The notes below the pieces were generated by a model, which made no database searches, was not told the DNA's origin, and saw only the letters and a program-made list of their open reading frames with translations. Of a stretch of DNA of 64,000 nucleotides, positions 46,801 through 59,182 are shown piece by piece. A program made the translations under genes and the position numbers. Every line of letters begins with the position of its first letter. Position 1 is the first letter of the stretch. Source of the DNA: Serpula lacrymans var. lacrymans S7.9 (taxonomy: Eukaryota; Basidiomycota; Agaricomycetes; Boletales; Serpulaceae); contig NW_006763293.1 in assembly GCF_000218685.1 (NCBI RefSeq), positions 862,720 to 926,719 on the forward strand, written 5' to 3'.

Positions 46801-49800
46801 CCTCATCAGTAACTGTTTGGCCTGTAGTCTTGTCCATAAATGTCGTAATATATTGCTTTTGATGCCAGGTGAGGACATAATTAGAATTCCAAGAGACGTG
46901 CCGACGCAAGGACCTTGATAAGCTCGCATTCGCATTCATGGGGCCTGTGTGACCTGACGTAGGGCAGACTATGGCTTGTGCATGTTCGCGATTCATGCAA
47001 ACATCGTAAAGTTCTTGCCAGTAAGCAACACCATCCATTTGGGAAACTGTAGAGACCGCCTTCCAGAACGGAGGGAATGTTTCAGATAAGGCCCAAAGGT
47101 GGATAGGTGCTGACGTATTAAACTTCCAATACACTGGCGCCGACATTGAAGAACTGATATTCCATTCTTCGCTAGATGCAATATCAAATGCAGTAGGATG
47201 GTCGCCTTTTGGTCCACACGTAAACTGAGGATGATTTGTTTCCGAAGCTTGCAAGGGAGTTGCCAGACCTAAAGAGCTCAGGATATCCAAAAGATCTAGA
47301 ATGCGGGACCGTGATCTGGAACGCCCAACCTGTAGCGAGGTATGGAGATGACTGGGCAAGTCCTTTACAAGTGTGTGACGGCCAGCGTCTGACTCCAATA
47401 ATTGCTTGAGTTCCACATCATGATCAAGTACTGAGACAAGAGAGCAGTAAACGGAGACAGAGAGATCTTGACAGTAGTGCGACAAATGCAGGATTCGATG
47501 TTCGCGAGATATCAGTTGTGGAGACTGAACAACACTATCGAAAAGTGTGAGGGTAAGGAGATGTAGCTCTCGAACCCTCATAGCTTTTCCAACTATAAAG
47601 CCGTATAGCTGGGCTAGCGTCGTTCTTTCAGTAAGAAGGACATCTCGGATAGTATCATCATCATATGAAAAGAGCTGTTCAGCCCTCGTGACGTTCATGC
47701 TCCAACGCTCCTTACCGCCTTCTGTGGGCTCTTCCATCTGCAAAAGCTGCAAGGGCAATGCGGATCGCTGCGTCGAGGAACGACTGGAACCATAGTCTAT
47801 GGGCTCTTCGATCTTCTTTGCTACTGGTAGATGAACAACTGGAGCACTGCGACTGAGAGTATGTAGGAACTCAGATATATTGCCTTGTGGGGTGTCCGGA
47901 AGATAAACCAAACAGGCTGGTCGATTAACGCCGCTTTGAGTGATGATAAATGTCTTGAGAAGCTTGACACGTCCACGGCTTTCCAAGTTACTCAATGCCA
48001 TTTCAGCGGTACGCTTGTCCAATCTGGTGCCCACTGGAGCACTAGTCGGTTCAGCAGCCTGGCACATGGCCTCGATGAGAGCCATATGAGCCTCAAAGAA
48101 CTCTTTTGTGTGCAGATTGGCGATCCCCCCGAGGTTATGTATAACGCGAAGAAGTTCATTTTCGCGGCGAAGATGGGATACATTAAGCTTGGCACGAGTC
48201 GCTTTGTCGTTTTGGTTTCCCTGAGATTTTTTTGCTCGTTTCGTTTGATGCTGACCTTCGGGTGGTTCGTCATTTTTTCGTTTATCGATAGAACTTCCGG
48301 GTATCGACATAACAGATGGTACAGTGACAGTTGGGGAGGGGGGTAGTGTATCGCCCTACCAAAACGATTTAGAACCTTTCGTCTACACACAGAATTGTAC
48401 TCACGTTCGCTTCAATATTTTGAGCTGTTTCCACACAGAGAGAGCCTGGGCCAGGCTCGGTTTGATGTGCTTCTGCCTGTTGATCGACTGTCCGATTCGA
48501 ATCTAACGTATTTTTGGACAAAGAGTGCGGAGGAGACACAAATGAGACAACTTGAAATGTGGATATGTCTTCTCCTCCTCCTTGGGATACATCCTTAGGC
48601 AGGTCTCCTATAGCGACAGAACGTGATGGCGCCATGCTGGATTCCTTCTGTGGGGACAGAATGGCATCATCATAAGCGTTTACCCCCAAAGTTTGAGCTT
48701 CTGCGTTTTCTTCGCTCTCTCCGAGGACACCTTCTGGTACCTGTGCAACAGACATTGAACCATCACCTTCCTCAATCGATATGATTGCACCATGTGAAGA
48801 AGGTTCTGTCAGTGGCCTACTAACTAGAAGGTCCGACGTCTCCTGGTTCACAGTACCGCCAATCTCAATTTCTATAGGAACAGGGCCATCAGTGACTTTT
48901 GGTTTCTTCTTAGGCGGACGACCACGTTTCTTAGGCGTTGGTTCTTGAGAGGCTTCGGCTGGGAGCTTTTTTGGCCTGCCTCGCTTTTGTGGGACGGCGG
49001 GTGTCGATGTTTGTGTAACTGCACCACCGGCCGCGCCATCCTGTGCCGCCACTTCACCAGTCATACTATCCATCCGGGGTTTCTTGCGTGGGCGCCCTCT
49101 CTTGGCCTTTGGAATGGGTTCGTCTGCACCTTCTGGATCGTCATCATGCATCTTGCGCTTTTTAGTCTGAGATGACGATTTTCCTTCTTCTTTGGATTTG
49201 TCTTGATCCTTGTAGAAGTCTTGATAACTCCGCAACGAAACTTCGTTGTCATAAAATAGGTTTATATCTGTGGAAGCGAAGTCGCCTGCACGTAAAAAAT
49301 CTACACTTGCGTAAGTAGAGCTCGCGCCGTCGAAATTTTCGGTTATAGTAAGCGTTTTGTATGCAGCTACAGTGTAGTATCTGTGCCGTCGTTCGCGACC
49401 ATGGGTTTCCATGAACCCTGCCGTGCCTAAATCGGAAAGGTGGGGTGGAGGCTGATCTCTCTCTGCGCGAGTGAGAAGGAGTTCAATCGTGCGCTTGTCG
49501 AAATGGCCTAAGCTAATGGACATCTCCTAGAAAACAATGAGGTATCGTGTATTACGAACAGAAGAATGGCGTACATTCAAAGTCAGGCCTCGGGGTCCGG
49601 CATCTTCAAGAAGGTCGGCTATTTGCCTGTGTATAGTGCGATTTGCCTTGACCTCTGTGTGGTCAGCTGTGATATGAAATCAGTATCTGAACATTACTTC
49701 GGGTGCATAACGACCTACTGAAAACGTCGTTGATCATGATATCTTTCTCGTCGTCGTCGTCCTGTGATTGAATAACCAGACTATCGTCCATTATTTGGTC

Positions 49801-51211
49801 TCTATCTGGGGTAACTAAGCGTATACATTTGACATTACGATCCCTCTTGCTGGTGCTAGGAACAAGAACCCTTTCGATTACGCCTTGCTGTACAAGTTCC
49901 CGAAGTCGTGTTTGGAAGAATCGACGGTCTGTCTTGGTAGGATTAGCGAAGCCCTAAAGAAATTGCCGCGTGAGTCAGGGCACATCACGGTTGAGAAAAA
50001 GTACGAACAATAGTCAAAAGAAGATTGTTAGAAGCGTGAATATAGTTTTTTGAAGCCTTCAAAAGCTTCACAATGCGGTTACGAACAAGCGCAAGACTGG
50101 ACAAGTGCCGTTCATCTATTGGATCGAAATGCATGCTTGACGAAACACCCTTCTCAAGAATTGGAGCATCCGAACCACTCTGGAAAATCTCTCCCCCTTC
50201 GACAACTGGCTGTTCCCCCTCAGCTTCCTCATCGTGGATCTGTTGCCACAGTACACTACGTTCAATAAAATATTTGTGGACGCAAAAGTTCGTGCCAACA
50301 CCCCCACGCCGCGCTTTTTTGCTATACCATTGTTCCTGTAAGCAGAATTTACTCTGGAGTGAAGATGGTACGCACACTAGACCAAGCTCGACAAGCTGCT
50401 TGATAAGATAGAAGCATGTCTTCTGATCGTATTTGGTCTTTTTGCCCAGATCAACAACACTAATACCATTTTCCCGTCCACGAGTGATAAACTGCAGTGC
50501 AGTATAGACCATTGGGCTGAGTTTTGGTGGCTGGGAGATTTGTCTGAATCAATTCCTACTTAATTATGAATCGGAGGAGAGCCTACTCGGATATGAGATC
50601 CAGTTATGGCGGCGAATGATGTTTGAGGGTCTACAGCAACTCTCAGGGTATCTCCATACCGTACTTTTAAATCCTCCAAGGACCTGAAATTGGCGTCTGG
50701 GATTAAATCAAGTGACGGAGGCGCTTCTTCGACATGCTCTTCTCCTTTGGCCAGGGCTTTCCGCTTCGCACTTATCTGCGGGGCCACGTACACTTCCGAT
50801 ACACCAGGTAGTATGGTGCCTATCCGGACTGTAGGTTGTCGCACTATAACTGACCAAATGAACGCACAAAATGCATCATCGATGACTTGTGGATGAGAGG
50901 TATCCGTGCTATAAAACCCGATGACGAAATCTCGTAGTCGAGAGACATCACAGCCTGAAAACAGAGTGATATTTAGTACTCCTGAGCATACTAAGATATA
51001 CCAGAGAGCGGAAGAAATATACACTGGATAAATGGCACAGCGGGGATTCGAACCTTCTGCTAAGGTGTCGCCGCTCAGAACAAGGGGTGTGCTGTGCTTT
51101 ACCAACTCTCTCCATCGTCTTTTTACGCGATGAAAACAACGAAAGGAGTAACTCACCTAGATCGCCATCGAAAGATACCTCTCGCAGACAATGATGGATG
51201 AGTTCGTCCAT
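43897..51211 (-). CDS. TFC3: TFIIIC largest subunit (B-block binding, Tfc3/tau138/GTF3C1 type)
   Basis: Binds the B-box of tRNA genes and recruits TFIIIB for RNA polymerase III. Start at ATG 51211 (MDELIHHCLREVSFDGDLG); an in-frame ATG at 51241 is possible. Exon 2 gives CDVSRLRDFVIGFYSTD, FCAFIWSVIVRQPTVRIG, DLKVRYGDTLRVAVDP and AITGSHIR. The B-block domain follows at about 50550-50300: LSPMVYTALQFITRGRENGI, KYDQKTCFYLIKQLVELGLV. At 49110-48890 lie three AT-hooks (KRGRPRKK, KRGRPKKL, KRGRPPKKK). A 700-codon open exon, 48310-46208, has the helical middle (LLRVIHNLGGIANLHTKEFF, YGFIVGKAMRVRELHLLTL). The C-terminal part carries a Myb-like HRFIWNRDYDELARDASAVI and ends NRHWYQSL. Many short introns. 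The 202-nt first intron is unusual (see next entry). Confidence 0.85.
51030..51117 (-). other. tRNA-like segment with perfect B-box inside the first TFC3 intron
   Basis: The intron runs 51156-50955 on the minus strand (GTGAGT ... TTTCAG). It holds GGTTCGAATCC (51054-51044), an exact match to the B-box consensus GGTTCGANNCC. About 45 bases upstream is TGGAGAGAGTTGGTAAAGC (51115-51097), similar to a tRNA A-box/D-arm (TRGCNNAGYNGG) but one base too long. The 3' end reads like a tRNA acceptor end (GCTGTGCCA). I could not fold a cloverleaf: the T-stem pairs only two of five bases and no 5' acceptor strand matches. There is no T4 terminator. Most likely a decayed tRNA or tRNA-derived (SINE-like) insertion. 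Confidence 0.5.
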
Positions 51212-52475
51212 TTTGATAGCGGTACACGAAACGTTATCCAATTATGCTTTTCACCACACCACGAGATATAATTTTCAGCAAACCTCAAAAGAGTTCAAGG
51301 TGGGAACCGTGATTGCTGGTGTCGATAACTTGCTCGCGCCGTCCTTGTCGTCGTCTGCACGCAACCCGAGGACGAAAGGTGTGACAGATGTGACGTCACG
51401 TTTTCTGCAAACATTTCAAGTTGGAACTTGGCACCATGACTTTACTCGTCTGTTGTTCAGACTAAAGCTTGAACCAATAGTAGCTTGTAATGGCGGTGGA
51501 GCCAGCCTGTTTGGATATGGTACGTCATTATTCTTGTGCCCTACAGCATAATTTCTGACAGTGACTCTCTGCTATTGCTATTGGGGTCAATAGAACTGCT
51601 GAAAGGCCTTTTTGCATATTCACTCTATTGATGTTGGCAATTATCGCTATCTGTGGTATCGCATTCAAGTTAGGTCAAAGTCAGAATGGAATGGATGCAC
51701 ATTTATAGTAATGTAAAATCTGTCGAGAACGATTCTGCAGTTATTACATTACACCATTGGCTGTGATCGTGATCGTAGGTGAGCTGGTCTCCGCACGATT
51801 CTGGTACAGGTTCCACTATGGTCCGCTCAAAAGAGGGCCGGAGACAAGGCAAATAACTCAACAAAGCCCTGTTGTGCGAGGCTTCTCAATCTACCCTGGT
51901 CGTATTCGTCTTCACACATAGAGCGCATATATACTTCGGACTGTCGATTAGATGTTAAATGGGTGGCCTCATCTTAGGAATAAAGCTGAACACGCCAGAC
52001 ATTTATCGATGAATGACAGTAACAGTACGGCTAACTTCAAGGTCTGAGAACAACGTTCTACTCGTGGCGCTGAATAAAGATGGCATGGGCAGTATCCGGT
52101 ATATCATGAATTAGGAGACCAATCCTGAGTAAGAGATTGAGAAAGGTCAGTGATTTCAACTTGTTACTTCCACGAGAAAAGACTGAAGAAAATGCAGAAA
52201 GCATTGGAAATACTAGATTTGGACACGTTTGTTTGGTTCAGAGGCTGTTGCCATAGTCTTGTCCGAACTAAGGGTGGCGTGCAGGAACCCCCATTCGCTA
52301 CCAATAAAGCTTGATCCGAGTGATTGAACAGTCGGCTTGAGACGGCACATTGACACTTTGACGGCTGGAACGGCCAGAGTCGGCATGAGAAAGAGGATAG
52401 GGACTTGGAGGAAAAATAATATCATTGCAATGTGCATCACAGACAACGCTACATCCCTAATAACTCTGTACTTAC
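51212..52475. other. Intergenic, left edge of the right-hand repeat block
   Basis: No supported gene. A 117-codon ORF at 51198-51551 overlaps the TFC3 start divergently and shows no known domain. I found no terminal inverted repeats matching the other side of the helicase/DUF6589 unit. Confidence 0.5.
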
Positions 52476-54889
52476 ATGCCTCACACTCCCAATGTCAATG
52501 ATCAAACTACACAGCCTCCAATTGATTGGCTATCCCTTGAAGGCCGCATCATCCGAGGAATTATGGAGGCTTGCATGCCTCAATGGCGAAATGGCCCTCG
52601 TTCATTCCAGGTTCAGAGCTGGGTGAATTCGTTAGCAGGCATATCACAACTGTTGATAATGCCTACCGGTGGGGGAAAACAGCAGTCTTCTATGGCCTGA
52701 TGATGATCTTGTGTGAGCTGCTGAAGCATCCGGTTCCAGGCATGGGCTTGGTTCCAAAGTGACCAGTGATGTTGTTGGTAACACCCTTGACAGTGTTGGG
52801 TAATACACAGGTGAGTATTCACAGCATTGTCTAAAGAAAGCGAAAAAAAAGACTTACATACCTTTAATGTGAGGCTGCTGAAATATGCTCCCTGGACATT
52901 AATACTGTTGCAGTCAATAGTGACAGTGTTCATGCAGCACGTGAACAAGGTCGTAACCTGTTGGATGAAATCCGTTGCTGTTTATGGTCAATATCTATTT
53001 GGAGTCCGGAAAAATTAGATGCAGATGAATCAGATATAGTGATTAGGGATCCTACCTTTCGTGAAAACCTGGTTCTTCTGGGCGTTGATGAAGCACATTT
53101 TGTGACTGCATGGGGGGAAGAATTCCGAAAGGCTTACAACCAGATTGGGAGAATACGAAGAAGATTACCAGACCACATACCCTTGGTAGCCGTTACTGCA
53201 ACACTTGCTCCAGGACAACCCCAAAAGCGGCTGTGCAGCACTCTTGGATTAAATAATGGCTTGTACTACTTCGATGGCAATCCTGTGAGCGCTCCAACAT
53301 ACATGTGGTAATCAAAGAACTTATCCATAGTTTGACCGGTTATCAATTCCCCGTGATTCTGTGGGCCTTGAATGAGGGCTCAAAAGTCATCATATACTGC
53401 AAGACCATTGATCAGGCCTTTCGGGTAGCGCTCTACCTGTGGAACTCATTACCAGTTGGGACACAGTGCTTGGAAAACATTCAGGTGTGGTATTCACTTA
53501 CTTCAACATCATACAATACCAAAACACTGGATTTATTCACCAACAAGCCAAATACATGTGTTGTGGTTGCAACTGTTGCATTTGGGCTGGGAATTAATCA
53601 AAAGAATGTTACTGCTGTTGCCAATCTGGGCTTACCAGAAAGCCTTGACAGCTTAGTACAGCAAAAGGGCAGAGCAGGTCAAAATGAAGACATTGAAGCT
53701 GTGTGCGTAACATATGTGGAAGTGTCAGTTGTGACAAAGATTAAGGCCAACCTGTCAACTCTCACCGCGCAGCCTAAGGACCGGGATACAAACAATCCAG
53801 AATCATGTGGAAAAAAGAAACAGGGAAAGCCAAGAAAAGGCGGCTCAAAAATACCTAATAGGTCAGCGACAACAGCGAATAAAGCAGCTCCTGGAAAACA
53901 CACCTTAGGAGTTTCAAAAGAGCCAGCACTAGGAGGCGTTGAGCCTAACTTGGTTAGGTTTCTCACTGCTCACATAACAGGTGCCTGCCTGCAAGCAACA
54001 CTTAACACCATCTACGACAACCCTGGTCCTTACTCTCTTATGGACTGTGTCTCTGCCAAACGTCTGCATTGCTCATCATGCAATCATCAGCCACACCCAC
54101 AACTGACTGCCAGCAAACACGTTGATCCCACAATCACATCATCAGATCCGATAGCAGCATCAGTTGAATCAAACCCAATCACAAATGCAATGAGGCCTCA
54201 AATGATCAAAGACCATATTGACCACGCCAATAACGCACTTCAACGGTTTGCCCGTCATTGTTGGTACAAAAAAAAAGGCCCACACTTTGATATCATTCCC
54301 CACTCTGCTTATTGGGATGGAGATATTCTTTCACGGCTCTTGGGCCAATTCTTGCTCATTTGTTCCTACAATATACTCACACTGTTACTTGCTGATTGGG
54401 AGTATCTTGAAGAAGACGGGCCAGAGCTTTATGAGCTAATTTCCTCCCTTAACCAGCGGTATGACAAGAGGACATCTACTGCAAAAGTGATAAGGAATAA
54501 GAAAGCAGCTGAAACTCGTGCACGGAATCAGAAAAACAAAGGTTTGTGCTTCTGTGGCACACTGCACCACCTCTTAGTCTAGACTAATTACTATAACAGA
54601 TCTTTCTACCAAGCCATCTACGTCAAAAAACAAGGAGAATGTGGATGTCACGACACCACCAACATTACGCTCATCCCACCAAATATTCAACCAACCCTCA
54701 TATCCCAACTCTCCCCCTCTACCGGAATTTATAACTGATTTTCCACTGCCTTTCCTTTTTGTACCTAGCCAAGCAAATTTGCCTGGTATACGTCCTCTAC
54801 CACAATATTCTCATGCCTGTTCTTTCAAGCGAATATCTGAAGACCAATTGGCATCTGGCTCTCAGGTCAAACACCAGCGTCTGACTTGA
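52476..54889 (+). pseudogene. RecQ-like superfamily 2 DNA helicase, damaged
   Basis: ATP-dependent 3'-5' helicase of the RecQ group expanded in basidiomycetes. From ATG 52476: FQVQSWVNSLAGISQLLIMP, Walker A TGGGK (about 52665-52680) with a one-base deletion right after it (the next frame reads TAVFYGLMMILCELLKHPVP). Then VPK, TGA, PVMLLVTPLTVLGNTQ, intron 52812-52872, AAEICSLDINTVAVNSDSVH, DEAH box LLGVDEAHFVTAWG, motif III LVAVTATLAPG, a second frameshift at about 53282, KVIIYCKTIDQAF, motif V VVVATVAFGLGINQKNV, motif VI QQKGRAGQNED (the usual GRAGR Arg is Gln). A Cys-containing C-terminal part (DCVSAKRLHCSSC) and a last exon 54603-54889 follow. At least three disabling changes. Confidence 0.85.
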
Positions 54890-55169
54890 AAATCTGAAAA
54901 TCTTGGTTTTCTGCGTATTTGTGTTCACTACATCAATTTTTAGCCTTATTACATTAATAGGCATTTGGATACCTTCAGATTCACGGTGGCCCAATGTCTT
55001 CTATTTACATGTTGTCTGGAGATTTGGTAGGTAATGTAGAGGCATTGTGTATTTACAGAATAGCCTCATCGCCGGCACCCCCACCAGAGCACCTGCAAGA
55101 TTTCATATACTATGCTTACACCTTCTATAGCAGAGGAGTCGGCCCTCTGGTCATTCAAAGCAGGTTGCA
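54890..55169. other. Gap between convergent helicase and DUF6589 genes
   Basis: About 280 bases with no ORF of note. It presumably holds both 3' ends. Confidence 0.5.
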
Positions 55170-57377
55170 CTAACTTGCGCCCTCTCTAGATAAACCGGCC
55201 TCTCTGGGACCTCAAGATGACCCCGCTGCGGTACAAACTTGTCAAGTTGGCTATCAGTGGGGTTGTTCCACGCATCGTCTGCTGCAGTGCCATCTGGCAG
55301 TGAGGCAGGTAGCGCAGCTCCACCATGTAAGCCAGCAATATCTCAGTGTGCTGTACTCCGTGCAATAAAACCATCTAACTTCCCACTACGTAGAATATCA
55401 TGTCCTCTTCTAAAATCATCATGTGCGACAAAACCAGGATCACGCCCAGGACATCTTTTTGTCACCTGTTCCAACCTGAGGCGGTCCATGAGTGTGCGAA
55501 GCTCATTGTCTAGGTGAGGCGCTCCATGCTTTTTGGTCCTAGCATGCAGTGACACTGCCTCTTCCATCTCTTCTTTCAGACGCAAAAAAGCGAGGACATG
55601 CATTGAAACGACCCAATGGTAATAAGGATCTTCAAATGGCCAGCCTTTTTGTGCAACCATCTCTTCCAGCCAGAAGTTTGAATGCTCCCCCCACTACTTA
55701 TAGTCGGAGGTGCTACTCGCTACAGTATAATGACTCCTAGGAGTACAATTGTGCTCATAGGAGAACAATGGTTACTCCATGGAGTGGTGGCTATGCTCCA
55801 TGGAGAACAATGGCTGCTTTGGCAGAGACCGGGTTTATCCGGTTTTGTCATGTTTTAACTCTGGACTGAACTCCCACTTGAAGTTACAGAAATCAACTTT
55901 TTTGAGGTCACTTGGAGGTGGGCATGCGGCAAGCCTTGCCAGGCAATTTAGGCCTGAAGGATCATTTGGGAAATCTGTTGCCCAGTGTGCTCGAAAAACT
56001 CGGCTCAAGTCAGTCCATTTGGTGTGCCACAACTCCAACAGTGGTACAACACACCGCATTGACTCGAAGTCACCTGGCAGCATCACCAAATATTTTTTCA
56101 GCCGGCCCAATTGGTCGAACATTTTTCCATCTCCACTAAACAAGATGACCCGTTTGTTAAGTGTCTCTTCATTGATATTCATTTGCACATTCAAGAAATC
56201 ATTCATAGCATCTTGCATGCCGCTCATATGCATCTTGTCAGCACTATTTGTAGCCAGGGGAATGACATTAGACCGTCTGGTAGTATCTATCTGGTGTTTT
56301 GTAATGGTCTGGTAGATTTCTTGCATCTGTGGCTGATATACCGACAGGGCAGGTACAAAGTCCATGAGAGCTTGAAGAAAGTGCACTGTTTGCACTTTAC
56401 GGAGGTGAGCTCCATCAATATCGTTTAAGATCCCATCCACGCTGATTTTCGTTTGGTCTAGTTGCTGTTGGCACTGAATTAGCGTATCCAAATCAAATGC
56501 TTTGGGATCAACATTCTCCAGCTCAATGGCCGCACCAGCAAATCCCTTGATCATTTGGTTCTCGCGGCCTATTCGGGGGTCACACTTTCTCGCGAATGTC
56601 TGGACATTGTCTCCCACAATATGGAAAAAGCGGCCAAATCCTGGCTGTGTAGCCTGACAGAGTTCAGCTAGTTTTGAATGGGCCATTGTGGTAAGTGCCG
56701 CATATACAGTGTCATAGACTACTGAACGTCCTAGGCGACTGTCAACGCGAAAAAGTGACCGGTGGGCCTGTGTTGCAAAAAGATACAAGCCTCGGGACAT
56801 AGGCACAAGGCTGGCATATTTAGAACGATTAAAGGTAAGTGCCATGATTGCGTCAAGTACGACCTGACCTTGATATGTTAATTACCGCATACAACAAATA
56901 GAAACAACCTACAATATTTTGAGGCCGCTTTTGGCATATAACCACCTGCTTTGCATGTTGGAAGTCGGGATTGGAGTATGAGGAGAGAATATGCCAGAAG
57001 ATGGGTGCATTGTTCTCTGTGAGGTTCTGGAGATCAATGTAACTGAAGTGGTTAACTATTTCCCAGGAGATAGGTGGAGCTTGGATGTGTTGGGGGTTCT
57101 CAGGTCCTGCCCGAGCACGAACCTGTAGGCCTGTGTCACGGGCTATCATTCTATTGGACTCAGCCCGCACTAGCTTCACCACATGTACCACAGCCCATGC
57201 GGTAAGTGCAGGCTTTGCGTGTCTGATATTGTCAATGCTCATGGCCTGCATGTGCATTTCATCAGCCTTCGGGTCAAGGTCAGCACAATAGGAGGTGGAT
57301 TTGACATTCAGGTAGATGAGGTCAAGGATGCTTGCTATGGATGATGTCGAGGATCCATTCAAGAAAGAAGTAACCAT
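55170..57377 (-). pseudogene. DUF6589-family protein, internal segment replaced
   Basis: Family of unknown function, abundant in Agaricomycete genomes. First piece 57377 to about 56933 (DNIRHAKPALTAWAVVHVVK ... NHFSYIDLQNLTENNAPIFW ... ICQKRPQNI). After an intron (to about 56881) comes VVLDAIMALTFNRSKYASLV, FFHIVGDNVQTFARKCDPRI and the signature block LFSGDGKMFDQLGRLKKYLV, WHTKWTDLSRVFRAHWATDF, to LKKVDFCNF at 55865. The protein then breaks into unrelated sequence for about 160 bases and resumes at 55687 with EHSNFWLEEMVAQKGWPFED, SMHVLAFLRLKEEMEEAV, ending near STAH, TGA. About 80 residues usually found between the two pieces are missing. Open frame continues past the TGA to about 55160. A cut-and-repair or deletion scar is likely. 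Confidence 0.75.
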
Positions 57378-58164
57378 CTGTGAGTGTCTTTGGGACCGCT
57401 GTATCTGTTTTCCATGCTCATCCTCAAGCCGAAACAGATGGTGAAAAAAAAATCCCAGGGACCAATTTACTTGCCTGATCGCCTGAAGTACACTTCGAGT
57501 TTTTCATTGGTTGTTCGAGCTGGTTGGCGAGAGGTTTGGTGGTGCATTGTATTCTCCATTTTGTCGTAGAGTAGTTGTGTGCAGCACAGTGTGTGGATGC
57601 CTTACTACAGATTATCTGTCCTTTTTGAATGTACTCAGTGGTCTGTTCCTGCTAATCTGATCAACATGAGGCTAAGATGAATGATAAGGTAAACATGGGG
57701 CCTTGCATGAGGCTGATCCATACGATGGTTGACGTGCTGACTCGCTGAGTATCACTGAGTTCTGAGTTGCTGAGTTTCTGTTGAGTTTCTGCTGAGTTCG
57801 GGTTTTGGCGAAAAAGTTTCAGCAATTCGTGTTATTGACACCGAATGGGGGGCTCCTGCATATGGTGGTCGTTTGGTTATGGTTCGATGCCGGACACCTT
57901 TTCGAGACTCGGCTGCTTCTTTTTTGAAGGCCGATAAACTCTAATCTATCATCTTGTAAATAATGCATCGAGTTGAATTTCAGATGAATATCTGTGACAG
58001 TGATCAGTGTTTGCCTAGTTAGATAGACAGCGGTGTCGCATAGCCTTGGTCCCACAGCCACAGACAAGAAAAATCATATGCAAACACACATACATGCTCT
58101 CATGATATACAAGTACACTAATACACCGTGCGTATGACGCTTAGGGAAAGATCTCAACCTGGCC
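57378..58164. other. No gene seen
   Basis: Contains CTGAGT-rich short repeats at about 57738-57795 and short ORFs only. Confidence 0.5.
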
Positions 58165-59182
58165 GTCACCAATGGTCTTCACCGTGCATCATCAAACAAG
58201 GGGCCTCAGCGGAAGCCGCACGGCTGATACCTGTGACGATAGGAGAAGTGCTCGCCCTAGAAATAAAGTATCAGAATAGTCCAGAAGGGAGAGGATGTAT
58301 ACATACCAGCCAGCGAAGATTCCAATATGCTGGGCCCTTGTAATCAGGTAAAACAGCCCTTGAATACCGACCTCTGGGACCTAGAAGGTAAAGCCATGGT
58401 AAGTTAGTGTGCGTACAGCCATCGTGCCAGCTGTGTTGAGGGCGGGCTGGGTGGGTGAGGTCGGCGTGGCCACCTGGGTGGAAGAGGTCGGTAGTGCAGG
58501 GCCAGCTGGCACTAGATGAGCGGCTGTGCCTGCTCCCGCGACCACAGGGCTTGCAAGGGCGGCAGGAAGAGAGGTGTTGGCGGCAATGGGTACTACGGCT
58601 GATATGTAGGAAGGTGGAGCAGACGCAACTGGGTGCAGTGCAGGCAGGTTGAGAGCAGGGGAGAGTGTCAAGTCCATGGGAGTAGCAGGGCAACTGCTGA
58701 CGGGGGAGTGGGGGCGAGTGCAATGGATGATAGTGGACATGAGGATATCCGCATCGTCGTTAGTAAGACGCATGTTGGCCAAAATGGAGAGAATAAGATC
58801 TGTGGACAGTTATCACTTACCCCACGAGTGGGCACCTTCCCTGAGGTAGAAGGACTGGCTTGGGAGAATGGTGGTAGATGAGTCATGGTAAGACGAGCGG
58901 ATAAAGACTGTAGATGAAAAAAATGTAGCTTTCATATGCTCCCTTTGGGCCCGAGCTGACCTGGACCACAGCCTGACATCCAGGACGTGCGAGGAGAGTT
59001 GCGAGACGAACATTCAAAGGCCCATGAGTTGCCTTAGGAGAACCAAAGGAGGAATGTAGTGTGTTGTAGGAAACGAAAGCGCCAGCCAAAAAAAAAACAA
59101 GGTGAGAAGGAGCCCAATTAGGAAAAATCAAATCACCTGACCATTGCGCGTGCGTGGTTATCTGAACATACAGTATTGTCAA
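58165..59182 (-). pseudogene. Remnant of a Pro/Ser/Thr-rich gene, possible RNase H1 N-terminal-like end
   Basis: Minus-strand pieces: 59160-58940 (WSGDLIFPNWAPSHLVFF, LNVRLATLLARPGCQAVVQV), 58782-58390 (MANMRLTNDDADILMSTIIH, then a long Pro/Ala/Ser/Thr stretch), and about 58380-58290 (GLFYLITRAQHIGIFAGW). The last piece resembles the '..YvVtrGr.vGIF..W' opening of viroplasmin/RNase H1 N-terminal domains seen in basidiomycete repeat-associated genes. Stops and frame changes join the pieces. Assignment is tentative. Confidence 0.3.

Noticed and set aside
51030..51117. Functional tRNA gene on the minus strand
   Set aside because: The B-box and a tRNA-like 3' end are present, but the T-stem pairs only two of five positions, no 5' acceptor strand pairs with CTGTGCC at the right distance, and no T4 terminator follows. 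Kept only as tRNA-like.
51000..51156. Coding exon of TFC3 (frame reading WRELVKHSTPLVLSGD...)
   Set aside because: An open frame passes through, but DGDLG joins CDVSRLRDF directly when 51156-50955 is spliced out with good GT and AG sites, which fits what I recall of the family; the open frame is taken as intronic.
51198..51551. 117-codon plus-strand ORF divergent from TFC3
   Set aside because: It overlaps the TFC3 start codon region, has no recognisable domain and no splice structure.
52213..52446. Short minus-strand ORF with a signal-peptide-like start
   Set aside because: 77 codons, no recognised domain, beside decayed repeats; a hydrophobic start alone is weak evidence.
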